Positions 41,428-49,360 of a DNA stretch of 55,269 nucleotides are shown one piece after another. The stretch spans positions 1 through 55,269 of the forward strand of contig SPJV01000209.1 in the NCBI GenBank assembly GCA_006844765.1, in the 5' to 3' direction. This stretch comes from Alphaproteobacteria bacterium. GTDB lineage: Bacteria; Pseudomonadota; Alphaproteobacteria; UBA8366; Aestuariispiraceae. The position numbers and the translations under genes are program-made. Numbering within the stretch: position 1 is the first letter of the stretch; every line of letters starts with the position of its first letter. Under the pieces are notes generated by a model. It had not been told where the DNA came from. It searched no databases and was given only the letters and a program-made list of their open reading frames with translations.

Positions 41428-43392
41428 TTATTCTGCCAGTTCCGGCAGGTTGGCGAAGAGGTTGAGTGCTTCGGGATTGGCCAGGGCTTCTTGGTTCTTA
41501 ACAGCGCGACCATGGACGACATCGCGGACCGCAAGCTCGGTGATCTTGCCGGATCGGGTGCGTGGAATGTCGGCGACCGCGATGACCTTGGCCGGTACAT
41601 GGCGTGGCGTGCAGTTGACCTTGATCCTCTGTTTGATCCGCTGGGTCAGGTCATCTGAAAGGGCGTGGCCTTCCGCCATGCGCAGGAACAGGATGACACG
41701 GGTGTCATTGTCCCAGCTTTGGCCGATCACGATGGCTTCGGCCACTTCCGGAAAGGTTTCGACCTGGTTGTAGATTTCCGCCGTGCCGATCCGCACACCG
41801 CCTGGGTTAAGCGTCGCGTCGGAGCGTCCGAACATGACAAAGCCGCCATGTTCCGTCAGCTCAACGAAGTCCCCATGGGTCCAGATATTCGGGTATTTGT
41901 CGAAATAGGCGGCGTGGTATTTCTCGCCCGTCTCGTCACCCCAGAAGTTTAGCGGCATGGTTGGGAAGGGCTTGGTGCAGACCAGTTCTCCCTGTGTACC
42001 GGTGACTGGTTTGCCTTCGTCATCGAAGATCTCCACCGCCATGCCAAGGCAGGCGGCTTGAATCTCACCTTTCCAGACCGGGCCGATGGGATTGGCGGCC
42101 ATGAAACAGCCAACGATATCCGTGCCCCCGGTTATGGAGGAGAGCTGAATGTCATCCTTGATGCTGTCATAGACATATTGGAAGCTTTCCGGCGCCAGGG
42201 GGGAGCCGGTGGAGGTCATGGCGCGCAGATTGGACAGATCATGGGTATCCTTCGGCGTCAGCCCGGCCTTGGCCAGCGCATCGATGTATTTCGCCGACGT
42301 GCCGAACAGCGTCCATTTTTCTTCTGCCGCGAAGTCGAACAGGACATTGCCGTCCGGCTTGAAGGGGGAGCCATCGAACAGCATCAGCGTGGCTTCAGCG
42401 GCAAGGCCGGTCACCAGCCAGTTCCACATCATCCAACCACAGGTGGTGAAGTAGAAAATTCGGTCATCCCGCTTCACATCGGTCTGCAGCACATGCTCCT
42501 TCAGATGGGTCAGCAACACGCCGCCCGACCCATGGGTGATGCATTTCGGCTTCCCCGTGGTGCCGGAGGAATACATGATATAGAGCGGTGAGTTGAACGG
42601 CATGCGGGTGAATTCCGGTGCCTTGGCCGGATGCGGTTCCATGAAGTCATCCTGAGTAACCGCATTCGGCACGGCGGAGACATCGGGTTCCGCATTGACC
42701 AGCGGTATCACCACAACTTTCTCGATGGATGATAGCTGGGGCAGGAACTCTGCTACCCGCGCCAGAGAATCATGGGATTTGCCGTTATAGAAATAGCCGT
42801 CCGCTGTGAACAGGACCTTCGGTGTCGACTGGCCGAAACGATCCACAACCCCACCAACCCCGAAATCGGGGGAGCAACTGGTCCAGATCGCCCCAAGTGA
42901 AGTCGCGGCAAGCATGGCAGCGATGGTACCCGGCATATTGGGGACAAAGCCCGCAACCCGGTCGCCCGGCCCGACGCCGGCGGCCTTTAACCCCTGCTGC
43001 AGGCGGGAAACACGCTCATTCAACTGCCGCCAGGTCATGCGCTCCGTGGCTTTGTCTTCGGCGCGGAAGACCATGGCTTCACCATCATCATTCCGGCGCA
43101 GCAGATTTTCCGCGAAGTTCACTTTGGCGTCCGGGAAGAATTTCGCGCCCGGCATTTTGTCGCCATCCGCCAGCACCCGCTCACCCGGGCCATCGCCGAT
43201 CACGCCACAGAATTCCCAAACCGATAACCAGAACTTCTCCATCTCCTCCAATGAGAAGGAATGAAGAGCTGCAAAATCACAGGGTAGATTCGCATCCCAT
43301 CGGGCATTCACCGCGGTAATGAAATGCGCCAGGTTCGTGCCGGCAATTCGATCTTCCGATGGTGTCCAGAGCGGTTGGATGGTCTCTGTCAT
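41428..43392 (-). CDS. Acetoacetyl-CoA synthetase
   Basis: 654 residues from ATG 43392; the frame to 43557 is not family-like. It activates acetoacetate to acetoacetyl-CoA, recovering carbon from ketone bodies and PHB breakdown. The ACS-type enzyme is complete: ARWDANLPCDFAALHSFSLEEMEKFW (start), the P-loop IMYSSGTTGKPK, TSTGSPL, SGGTDI-like SITGGTDIVGCF, and the C-terminal lid with SRSGKITELAV (catalytic Lys). It diverges from the EamA gene. Confidence 0.92.
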   Translation of the reverse strand: MTETIQPLWTPSEDRIAGTNLAHFITAVNARWDANLPCDFAALHSFSLEEMEKFWLSVWEFCGVIGDGPGERVLADGDKMPGAKFFPDAKVNFAENLLRRNDDGEAMVFRAEDKATERMTWRQLNERVSRLQQGLKAAGVGPGDRVAGFVPNMPGTIAAMLAATSLGAIWTSCSPDFGVGGVVDRFGQSTPKVLFTADGYFYNGKSHDSLARVAEFLPQLSSIEKVVVIPLVNAEPDVSAVPNAVTQDDFMEPHPAKAPEFTRMPFNSPLYIMYSSGTTGKPKCITHGSGGVLLTHLKEHVLQTDVKRDDRIFYFTTCGWMMWNWLVTGLAAEATLMLFDGSPFKPDGNVLFDFAAEEKWTLFGTSAKYIDALAKAGLTPKDTHDLSNLRAMTSTGSPLAPESFQYVYDSIKDDIQLSSITGGTDIVGCFMAANPIGPVWKGEIQAACLGMAVEIFDDEGKPVTGTQGELVCTKPFPTMPLNFWGDETGEKYHAAYFDKYPNIWTHGDFVELTEHGGFVMFGRSDATLNPGGVRIGTAEIYNQVETFPEVAEAIVIGQSWDNDTRVILFLRMAEGHALSDDLTQRIKQRIKVNCTPRHVPAKVIAVADIPRTRSGKITELAVRDVVHGRAVKNQEALANPEALNLFANLPELAE

Positions 43393-43518
43393 GTGATTGT
43401 CCCCAGGGATGGTCCCGCAGCAGCGGGCAAAGCTGTTGTTCCGCGTTGGAGCCTTGCGTCTCCTCCAGTGACCGGATAGCACAGGCAGACGGTATCGCAA
43501 ATCCCGCCTTAGCACTTC

Positions 43519-44475
43519 ATGCTGATACCGCCGGAGCTTAATCCCTTGCCCGCGCAAGAAATCGAAACGTCATCGACCAAGGTCGCGCCGCCTGAAAAAC
43601 GCGGCAACAAGCCAATGCTGGGCGCGTTTTATATGACGGGCGCGGCGTTCCTCTTTGCCGTGATGAATGGAATGATGCGCTGGGCGGCGGATCTAGGGAT
43701 GCACCCGTTCCAGATAGCGTTCCTGCGGAGCGCCTTTGCGGCGATGTTCCTGATCATCATGATCTATCCCATCCTCAGGCGGGAAGGGCTTGGCTATTTC
43801 CGGCTTAACAGGCCATGGCTCTATCTTCTAAGGGGCTTGATGGCGACCGGCGGCATGATCCTGTTCGTCTTGGCGGTGAGCAAGCTCCCGCTTGCGGATT
43901 TTACTGCTATCACCTTTACCGCCCCCTTGTTCGGGACCATCGGCAGCGCGCTGATCCTGCGCGAACGGGTTCGTGCCAGACGGTGGACGGCGATCCTGAT
44001 CGGGTTTGTCGGGGTGTTGGTGATCCTGAGGCCGGGTATGGGCGTGATGGATCAGGGCGCCTTAATCGGGCTTGGTGCGGCAGCAGCCATGGCGTCGGCG
44101 GGACTGATGATCAAGGCACTGACCCGGACTGAGCCCTCCGAAAGGATTGTCTTTATCACGGCCGTTATCCTGACCGTGACAACCCTCGTTCCAGCTCTTT
44201 CTGAATGGCGGGAGGTGACCCCGGTCCTTTTAGGCATTGGCCTTGCCATGGGGGCGGTTGGTGCTGTCGGCCATATCTTCCTGACCAAAGCTTTTGAATC
44301 GGCAGATGCCTCTGTCGTGCTTCCTTTCGATTACACCCGCCTGCCCTTCGCCGCTGCCATCGGCTTTGTCGCATTCGGTCAGGTCTCCGACTGGATTACC
44401 TGGGCAGGCGCCCTTATAGTAGCAGGCGCTGCGTTTTACATTGCGCATCGTGAGCAAAAGATGGTGAAGGGATAG
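43519..44475 (+). CDS. EamA/DMT family transporter
   Basis: 318 residues with ten predicted membrane helices in two EamA repeats (MTGAAFLFAVMNGMMRW and ALIGLGAAAAMASAGLM begin each half). The RhaT/YdcZ-like drug-metabolite transporter family exports metabolites or takes up nutrients; the substrate is unknown. ATG 43519 has no clear Shine-Dalgarno; M33 (MLGAFYMTG) would also give a full transporter. It diverges from acetoacetyl-CoA synthetase across 126 bp. Confidence 0.85.
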   Translation: MLIPPELNPLPAQEIETSSTKVAPPEKRGNKPMLGAFYMTGAAFLFAVMNGMMRWAADLGMHPFQIAFLRSAFAAMFLIIMIYPILRREGLGYFRLNRPWLYLLRGLMATGGMILFVLAVSKLPLADFTAITFTAPLFGTIGSALILRERVRARRWTAILIGFVGVLVILRPGMGVMDQGALIGLGAAAAMASAGLMIKALTRTEPSERIVFITAVILTVTTLVPALSEWREVTPVLLGIGLAMGAVGAVGHIFLTKAFESADASVVLPFDYTRLPFAAAIGFVAFGQVSDWITWAGALIVAGAAFYIAHREQKMVKG

Positions 44476-44552
44476 TGCCGACCTGCTTCACAGGATTGGG
44501 ACGCACCAGACCCTTCTGACCGCAATACGACTGATCGAGATGGGAGGCTCTC

Positions 44553-44843
44553 ATGCCGGATTCGTCAGGTTCAAGGGGATGGGTTGTTAAGTTCGGTCCT
44601 CTTGTCGGTCTGTGCGGTTTGACACTCGCAAACCCGCATGGATTCTCTTACTATCTTCTCGCTTTGATTTTTTTGTTTCCGGCCATTCCTTTATTGGCAG
44701 CCTCTCGCCGTTCGAGGGAGAGGGCGGTCTTACTAGAAGAATCGACGATTTCTTCAACCCTTCTGTTCCTGCTTTCTCTTGGGTTATTCGCCGCAGTGAT
44801 TGCTTGTGTGGGGTATGGTCTTGATGCGGTTGAACTCTCTTAG
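44553..44843 (+). CDS. Small hydrophobic membrane protein, unknown
   Basis: 96 residues with GGGAGG five bases before ATG 44553. Two or three membrane segments (VVKFGPLVGLCGLTLA, YYLLALIFLFPAIPLLA, TLLFLLSLGLFAAVIACVG) separated by a basic SRRSRERA loop. No family recognised. Its stop overlaps the end of the DUF3429 gene on the other strand by 4 bp. Confidence 0.65.
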   Translation: MPDSSGSRGWVVKFGPLVGLCGLTLANPHGFSYYLLALIFLFPAIPLLAASRRSRERAVLLEESTISSTLLFLLSLGLFAAVIACVGYGLDAVELS

Positions 44844-45304
44844 CTGCTGACAATACCGCCGGAGCCGAGCAGGGTGATCAGCAGGCAGGCCAAAACCGCG
44901 ATGGAGAGGATCTTCCTTAGCGTGCCATACCAAGCCGGGAAGATACCGGCATGGGTTGCGCGGATATCGACGAAATAGGCGAGTGAGAAGCCTGCGACAT
45001 AGGTAACAAGCGCCAGTACCGCATCCGGCAAGAAAGCAGCGCCCCAGGCGATAAGTGATGGGGTAACGGCCCAGCCGAGTCTTCTCCAGCTCGGTTCTAT
45101 CCGATCGCCAGCCAAAGCCCGTCCCCAATGCACGCCACCCAGGAAGGACAGGATGACGGCCCCGTAGAGCAATCCTGCATTGATCGCCAGTACCGCTGTC
45201 CCGGAATCGGCAGCAAAACTGCCTGCTGCCATGCTGACAAAGGGGATCAGCCCTGCGACACCAAGGGCCAGGGCTGGTTTTGGAACATCATTGGGGCCTG
45301 TCAT
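44840..45304 (-). CDS. DUF3429 membrane protein
   Basis: 154 residues from ATG 45304, which has GGGAGGG at good spacing; the longer frame to 45421 would cross the SDR stop region. Five membrane helices; the VILSFLGGVHWGRAL segment is the DUF3429 signature. Function unknown; it is often found alone or near stress-related genes. It follows the SDR gene by 79 bp on the same strand. Confidence 0.85.
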   Translation of the reverse strand: MTGPNDVPKPALALGVAGLIPFVSMAAGSFAADSGTAVLAINAGLLYGAVILSFLGGVHWGRALAGDRIEPSWRRLGWAVTPSLIAWGAAFLPDAVLALVTYVAGFSLAYFVDIRATHAGIFPAWYGTLRKILSIAVLACLLITLLGSGGIVSS

Positions 45305-45383
45305 GCTGATACCCTCCCGGTTTTCATCCGGTTTCTGTTTCTTGTGGGAGGGAAAGAGCTGCACGCACAGCGGCATCCCCTTG

Positions 45384-46139
45384 TTAGTAGGTAGCGCGGC
45401 CGCCGGATAGATCAAACACACCGCCAGTGGTGAAGGAGTTCTCAGCGCAGGCCAACCAAACGATCATGGCGGCTGCTTCGTCTACTTCCAAGAACCGATT
45501 GCGTGGGATTTTGGAAAGCATGTAGCCGATATGCTCTTCGGTCATCTGATCGAAAATTGGTGTGCGGGCGGCGGCGGGGGTGACACAATTGACTGCGATG
45601 TCATGCCCGGCCAGCTCTTTTCCCAAGGATTTTGTAAAGCCGATAACGCCGGCTTTTGAGGCGGAATAGGCGCAAGCATTCGGGTTGCCTTCCTTACCGG
45701 CGATAGAGGCGATATTGACGATACGCCCGAAGTTCCTGGCCTTCATGCCGCTGATAACCGACTTATTGACGTTGTAGGTGCCGGTCAGGTTGATCGCGAT
45801 GATCTTTTCCCAGGCCGCATTGTCATAATCCTCGACCGTGGCGTTCGGACCCGCAATCCCGGCTGAGTTCACAACCACATCAATCTTCCCGAAACGCGCT
45901 TCTGTCTCTGTGCGGGCGGCTTCTACGCTGTCCCAGCTAGAGATGTCACAGGAAAGGGCGAGTGTTTCACCCTCTGCGCTCAGTCGCGCCATGGTTTCCG
46001 TGTTGCGGTCTGCCTGAGCATCCCAGCTGGCAACATTGGCACCGGATGCCAGAAGGCGCGCTGCAACCGCTTCACCAATGCCTTGCGCACCGCCAGTGAC
46101 CACGGCGGTTAGGCCGGATAAATCGTAATTATTAGCCAT
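45384..46139 (-). CDS. Short-chain dehydrogenase/reductase (FabG-like)
   Basis: 251 residues from ATG 46139, with GGGAGG upstream. Classical SDR: cofactor loop TGGAQGIGEA, NSAGIAG (NAG-like) motif, catalytic Ser in IASIAG, YSASK (Tyr/Lys) and the C-terminal TGGVFDLSGGRATY. The Asp after strand 2 (WDAQADR) suggests NAD(H). It could act on 3-hydroxyacyl or sugar substrates; context gives no help. Its start overlaps the end of the phosphotransferase gene by 8 bp, so they are coupled. Confidence 0.9.
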   Translation of the reverse strand: MANNYDLSGLTAVVTGGAQGIGEAVAARLLASGANVASWDAQADRNTETMARLSAEGETLALSCDISSWDSVEAARTETEARFGKIDVVVNSAGIAGPNATVEDYDNAAWEKIIAINLTGTYNVNKSVISGMKARNFGRIVNIASIAGKEGNPNACAYSASKAGVIGFTKSLGKELAGHDIAVNCVTPAAARTPIFDQMTEEHIGYMLSKIPRNRFLEVDEAAAMIVWLACAENSFTTGGVFDLSGGRATY

Positions 46140-47214
46140 TTTTTTTTCCTCCCAAAAGAAATGCAGCGCAATCCAGTGTTTCAAAGGCATCAAGCCATCG
46201 TTCCAGATGCGGGTACCAAGTTATGGCATCTCTGCCGAGCACCCAAAGGATCGCCGGAATGTGAATGTTGCACAGATGTGCAAGCCGGTAGTCGTCATAT
46301 AGTCGGTTTGCTGGATAGTCGATACCTGCTTCGGCACAGGCTTTCTGATACCGTGTCAAAAGCGGTTGTTCATAGCGGCTCCAGATCTGCGGGGACCAAT
46401 GCAACACCATCATCTGTGCCAGGTCACAGGCCGCAAGGTTAGGGCGCCAATCCTCAAAGTCGATCAGGACGCAACGGTTCGCCCCTGGATCATTCGGATA
46501 GAGAAAGTTCCAGCTATGGGGATCTCCATGCGCTCTGGTCAGGCCATCGCCCGCCCGAAGCCGTTCCGCTTTTAGCTCGGTCCAGGTTAGGAGCGCCCCT
46601 TCGATCCATACAAGGTGTTGTGACGAACAGCGATCTCTCAGATACGCCAGAAACCGGGGGATGGAGGGTCGGATTTCCGCATCTATGCCACGATCAATCT
46701 CAGCAGCTTTCTCCGCCAGGCCCCGACCATCCGGACTCCAGAAATGAAAATGCATCTTCGCCAATGCGTCGATCGCATGCGCTGCATTCTCAAAGCGGGG
46801 CGGGATGGGCCAGGGAGGACGCGAATGGCTTTCGCTCAAATCTTCCAAAAGGAGGCACCGATACCCAAGCTCAGGATCGCGAACAGCGGCATAACAGTGC
46901 GGTGTACCGATTTTCAATCCCAGAACATTGGAATAAAAGGCGACCTCTCCCGGGAAATGTGCTGCTAACGGATCTGTGGACGCGTCCAGCTTCACGAAAA
47001 GCCGGCGTGGGGCAGTCTCTGGAACGTCACCGTCATAGTCGAGTGAGAGGATCGCAGGCTGCGCGACATTCCATTTTTGAACGGTTTGTATGTCCAAACG
47101 ATCTACTGTGACACCCGTCGGCAGATACCCATTCGCATAAAGCCGCTCCGTCACCCAGGCAGCTGTCAGCTTCTGCGGATTGTCTGGCACCGGGCAATGG
47201 GTTTCGAAGGGCAT
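46132..47214 (-). CDS. APH-type phosphotransferase family protein
   Basis: 360 residues from ATG 47214 with GGGGG five bases upstream; the open frame extends to 47286. The kinase-like fold shows a partial ATP region (RRLFVKLD), LLLEDLSE, the catalytic loop HGDPHSWNFLY and IDFEDW for metal binding. It belongs to the ecdysteroid-kinase-like/APH group, whose substrates range widely. Coupled with the downstream SDR. An antibiotic-resistance role is unlikely in this context. Confidence 0.8.
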   Translation of the reverse strand: MPFETHCPVPDNPQKLTAAWVTERLYANGYLPTGVTVDRLDIQTVQKWNVAQPAILSLDYDGDVPETAPRRLFVKLDASTDPLAAHFPGEVAFYSNVLGLKIGTPHCYAAVRDPELGYRCLLLEDLSESHSRPPWPIPPRFENAAHAIDALAKMHFHFWSPDGRGLAEKAAEIDRGIDAEIRPSIPRFLAYLRDRCSSQHLVWIEGALLTWTELKAERLRAGDGLTRAHGDPHSWNFLYPNDPGANRCVLIDFEDWRPNLAACDLAQMMVLHWSPQIWSRYEQPLLTRYQKACAEAGIDYPANRLYDDYRLAHLCNIHIPAILWVLGRDAITWYPHLERWLDAFETLDCAAFLLGGKKNG

Positions 47215-47347
47215 GACATCCCCCACATCTTCATAAAAACCATGCATCTGGATGCAAACAGCGACGGAAAGTGCCAGAGCATCCAATAAGACTCCAGCTT
47301 ATGGAGTCCAATCTTCAATGCTTAGGGGACAGCAAAATCATCCAGGA

Positions 47348-48295
47348 TCAGACATCACCCAGACTGGGTAAAATGCTTGCTACTGTCGCCTCGACATCGG
47401 CGTCGGGTACTTGGCAGGTTGCTGCCGCTGCATGCCCACCGCCACCATGTTTTAGCATCAGGGAACCCAGATCGATGGTGGAGCCCCGGTTGATGATGGA
47501 GCGTCCGACAGCAATCTCTGTCATGCCTTCCCGTAGCCCAGGACGCAGGCTGATTGAGGTCTGTGCGGAGGGGAATATCCCATAAATCATGAAACGGTTC
47601 ACCGGATAGACTTTCTCCTCACCACGATAGTCGGTGACAACTGCCGTGCCGTGATCCTTCGTGCAGGCGATCATCTGCCGTTCGGCGAACTCGTTGTAAT
47701 AAAGATAGGTTTCGATCCGGTCGGAAACATCGGGATGCTCGATGATCTCGCTGATTGGCGTGTGGCGGCAATAGGTGATCAGCGCCCGCATCATCTGATC
47801 ACGGGGCACGTCAAAGGTCTGGAACTCTTCCAACCCCGTGCGCGGATCGACAACGAAATGCAGGAGCAACCAATCTTCGGGGATCAGGACATCTTCCATC
47901 GAAAATGCCGCGCTGTCGGCGATATCCACGGCGTCGATCATATCAGGATCAATCGCCGGGAAATGCGCTGCCCCGCCATAGTGATCATAGATCACGCGCG
48001 CTGCGGAGGCAGCGGTAGGGTTGATGATGTGATTGGGGGCGTTTTCGCCAACCCGTTCGATTTCACTGACATGGTGATCAAAGATCATCTGTGCAGCCGG
48101 GTGATGGGGAAGATTGGCGAGGATATCGCCTTCCCCGATTTCGACTTCACCATGTTGGATTTGGCGCGGATGGACAAAGATCACGTCGGAGATAAGGCCC
48201 TTCTCCTCCAGCAGTGCACCGCAGACAACCCCGTCGAAATCCGGACGGGTAACCAGCCTGAACCTCCCTGTGTGCATTTGTCTGTTAGCCTCCAT
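47348..48295 (-). CDS. DHH-family phosphoesterase
   Basis: 315 residues. The N-terminal DHH domain has RPDFDGVVCG and the name-giving MIFDHHVSE; DAVDIAD follows as motif III-like. The C-terminal DHHA1 part ends in MLKHGGGGHAAAATC. The family includes nanoRNases (NrnA), pApases and cyclic-dinucleotide phosphodiesterases; the DHHA1 glycine-rich motif favours an NrnA-like or exopolyphosphatase-type phosphoesterase. It lies between unrelated genes, 128 bp after the MetF-like gene. Confidence 0.85.
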   Translation of the reverse strand: MEANRQMHTGRFRLVTRPDFDGVVCGALLEEKGLISDVIFVHPRQIQHGEVEIGEGDILANLPHHPAAQMIFDHHVSEIERVGENAPNHIINPTAASAARVIYDHYGGAAHFPAIDPDMIDAVDIADSAAFSMEDVLIPEDWLLLHFVVDPRTGLEEFQTFDVPRDQMMRALITYCRHTPISEIIEHPDVSDRIETYLYYNEFAERQMIACTKDHGTAVVTDYRGEEKVYPVNRFMIYGIFPSAQTSISLRPGLREGMTEIAVGRSIINRGSTIDLGSLMLKHGGGGHAAAATCQVPDADVEATVASILPSLGDV

Positions 48296-48384
48296 CCAGC
48301 GAGAGCCATACCCGCGCTTACCTGAAAAGCTAGTTCAGACAGGCGCTTCGTTCAACGCTCGATTTGTGTTTGATGGCTCACCAT

Positions 48385-48415
48385 CCCCCCCCCCAAATTT
48401 GTGGTTTTGGGGGAT
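48385..48415. repeat. Ten-base poly-C tract with flanking inverted repeat
   Basis: Ten consecutive C at 48385-48394, continuing into CCCCCAAATTTGTGGTTTTGGGGG, an inverted repeat of CCCCCAAA with TTTGGGGG on the complement. It lies between the MetF-like gene and the DHH gene, a possible terminator without a T run. Homopolymers this long are prone to length error. Confidence 0.6.
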
Positions 48416-48423
48416 TCGGCCGA

Positions 48424-49326
48424 TCAGGAGACCTCAAAGCTGGTTTTGAAACCAGCCTTTTTGCCAAGTTCGATTTTGCCATCCTGAACGGCATAGAGCC
48501 ATGCGGCAGATTTCTTTAGGCCACCCAATGGGTAGAGGTGGCACTGAGAGATACCACAGTTCGGATCGGTCGCCTTATAGGCTGCCAAATCACGGACCAG
48601 CTTATCCGGTTCGCTAACCGTCATCAGTTTGGCGATATTGGCCGCCTGCTTGGTCAGGAAGCGCATCGAATTCCCGATGCCGCAGGCTTGCGCATGTTTC
48701 AAGAGCGTCTTGATCGTCGCCAGTCCTGGAATGCCGATATGGATTGGCAGCTCGTTGCCTTGCGCCTGGATGCTCTTGTCCCATTCGATGATCGGCTGGG
48801 CTTCGAAGCAGAATTGGGTGGCGATATAGAAATCGATCGGGCTGTCCTTGGAATAGGCATTCTTCTCTGCCAGGGCACGATCAACGTCACCCTGTGCGAT
48901 GTCCGGGCTGCCTTCCGGATGGCCGGCGATTCCCAGATGCTTGATGCCATATTTCTCGAACAGGCCCAGGCGGATGATCTGCATGGACTCCGTGAACTCA
49001 CCGACCGGATTATCGACACCGCCGCCGATCAGCAAGGCTTCTTCAACCCCGGTTTCCTCGGTCAGCATTTTCAGATTCTCTTCGAAGAATGCTTTGGTCG
49101 GGATCGAGCGGGCGGCGAAATGCGGGACCGGCCGCATGCCGTCATCTTTCAGCCGCTTAACCGTCGTCACCGTGTCCCGGAAATCGGATCCCGGCAGGAA
49201 GGTCACATAGACGATCTGTCCATCACGCAGGATGGCTTTGAAGTCGTCAATCTTGGCGGCGCCACCGGGGGTGATTTCCAGCGTGCAGGTGCTCATGAAG
49301 TCGGTAATTTGGGCGGTATCGGACAT
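48424..49326 (-). CDS. Divergent methylenetetrahydrofolate-reductase-like protein
   Basis: 300 residues of MetF-type TIM barrel. The Glu near the start of strand 1 is kept (TCTLEITPGG, where MetF has FEFFPP) and FYIATQFCFEAQPI parallels MetF's TQFFFD. The ALRGD motif is replaced by ALLIGGGVDNPVG, so FAD and folate handling may differ. It belongs to the MTHFR-like subfamily found with corrinoid methyltransfer genes rather than to MetF proper. It ends the pterin methyltransferase-ASKHA operon (34-bp gap). Likely role: oxidising or forming methyl-THF in that pathway. Confidence 0.85.
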   Translation of the reverse strand: MSDTAQITDFMSTCTLEITPGGAAKIDDFKAILRDGQIVYVTFLPGSDFRDTVTTVKRLKDDGMRPVPHFAARSIPTKAFFEENLKMLTEETGVEEALLIGGGVDNPVGEFTESMQIIRLGLFEKYGIKHLGIAGHPEGSPDIAQGDVDRALAEKNAYSKDSPIDFYIATQFCFEAQPIIEWDKSIQAQGNELPIHIGIPGLATIKTLLKHAQACGIGNSMRFLTKQAANIAKLMTVSEPDKLVRDLAAYKATDPNCGISQCHLYPLGGLKKSAAWLYAVQDGKIELGKKAGFKTSFEVS

Positions 49327-49360
49327 TTTCTGCTACTCGCGCTAGGGGGATATGATCAGG

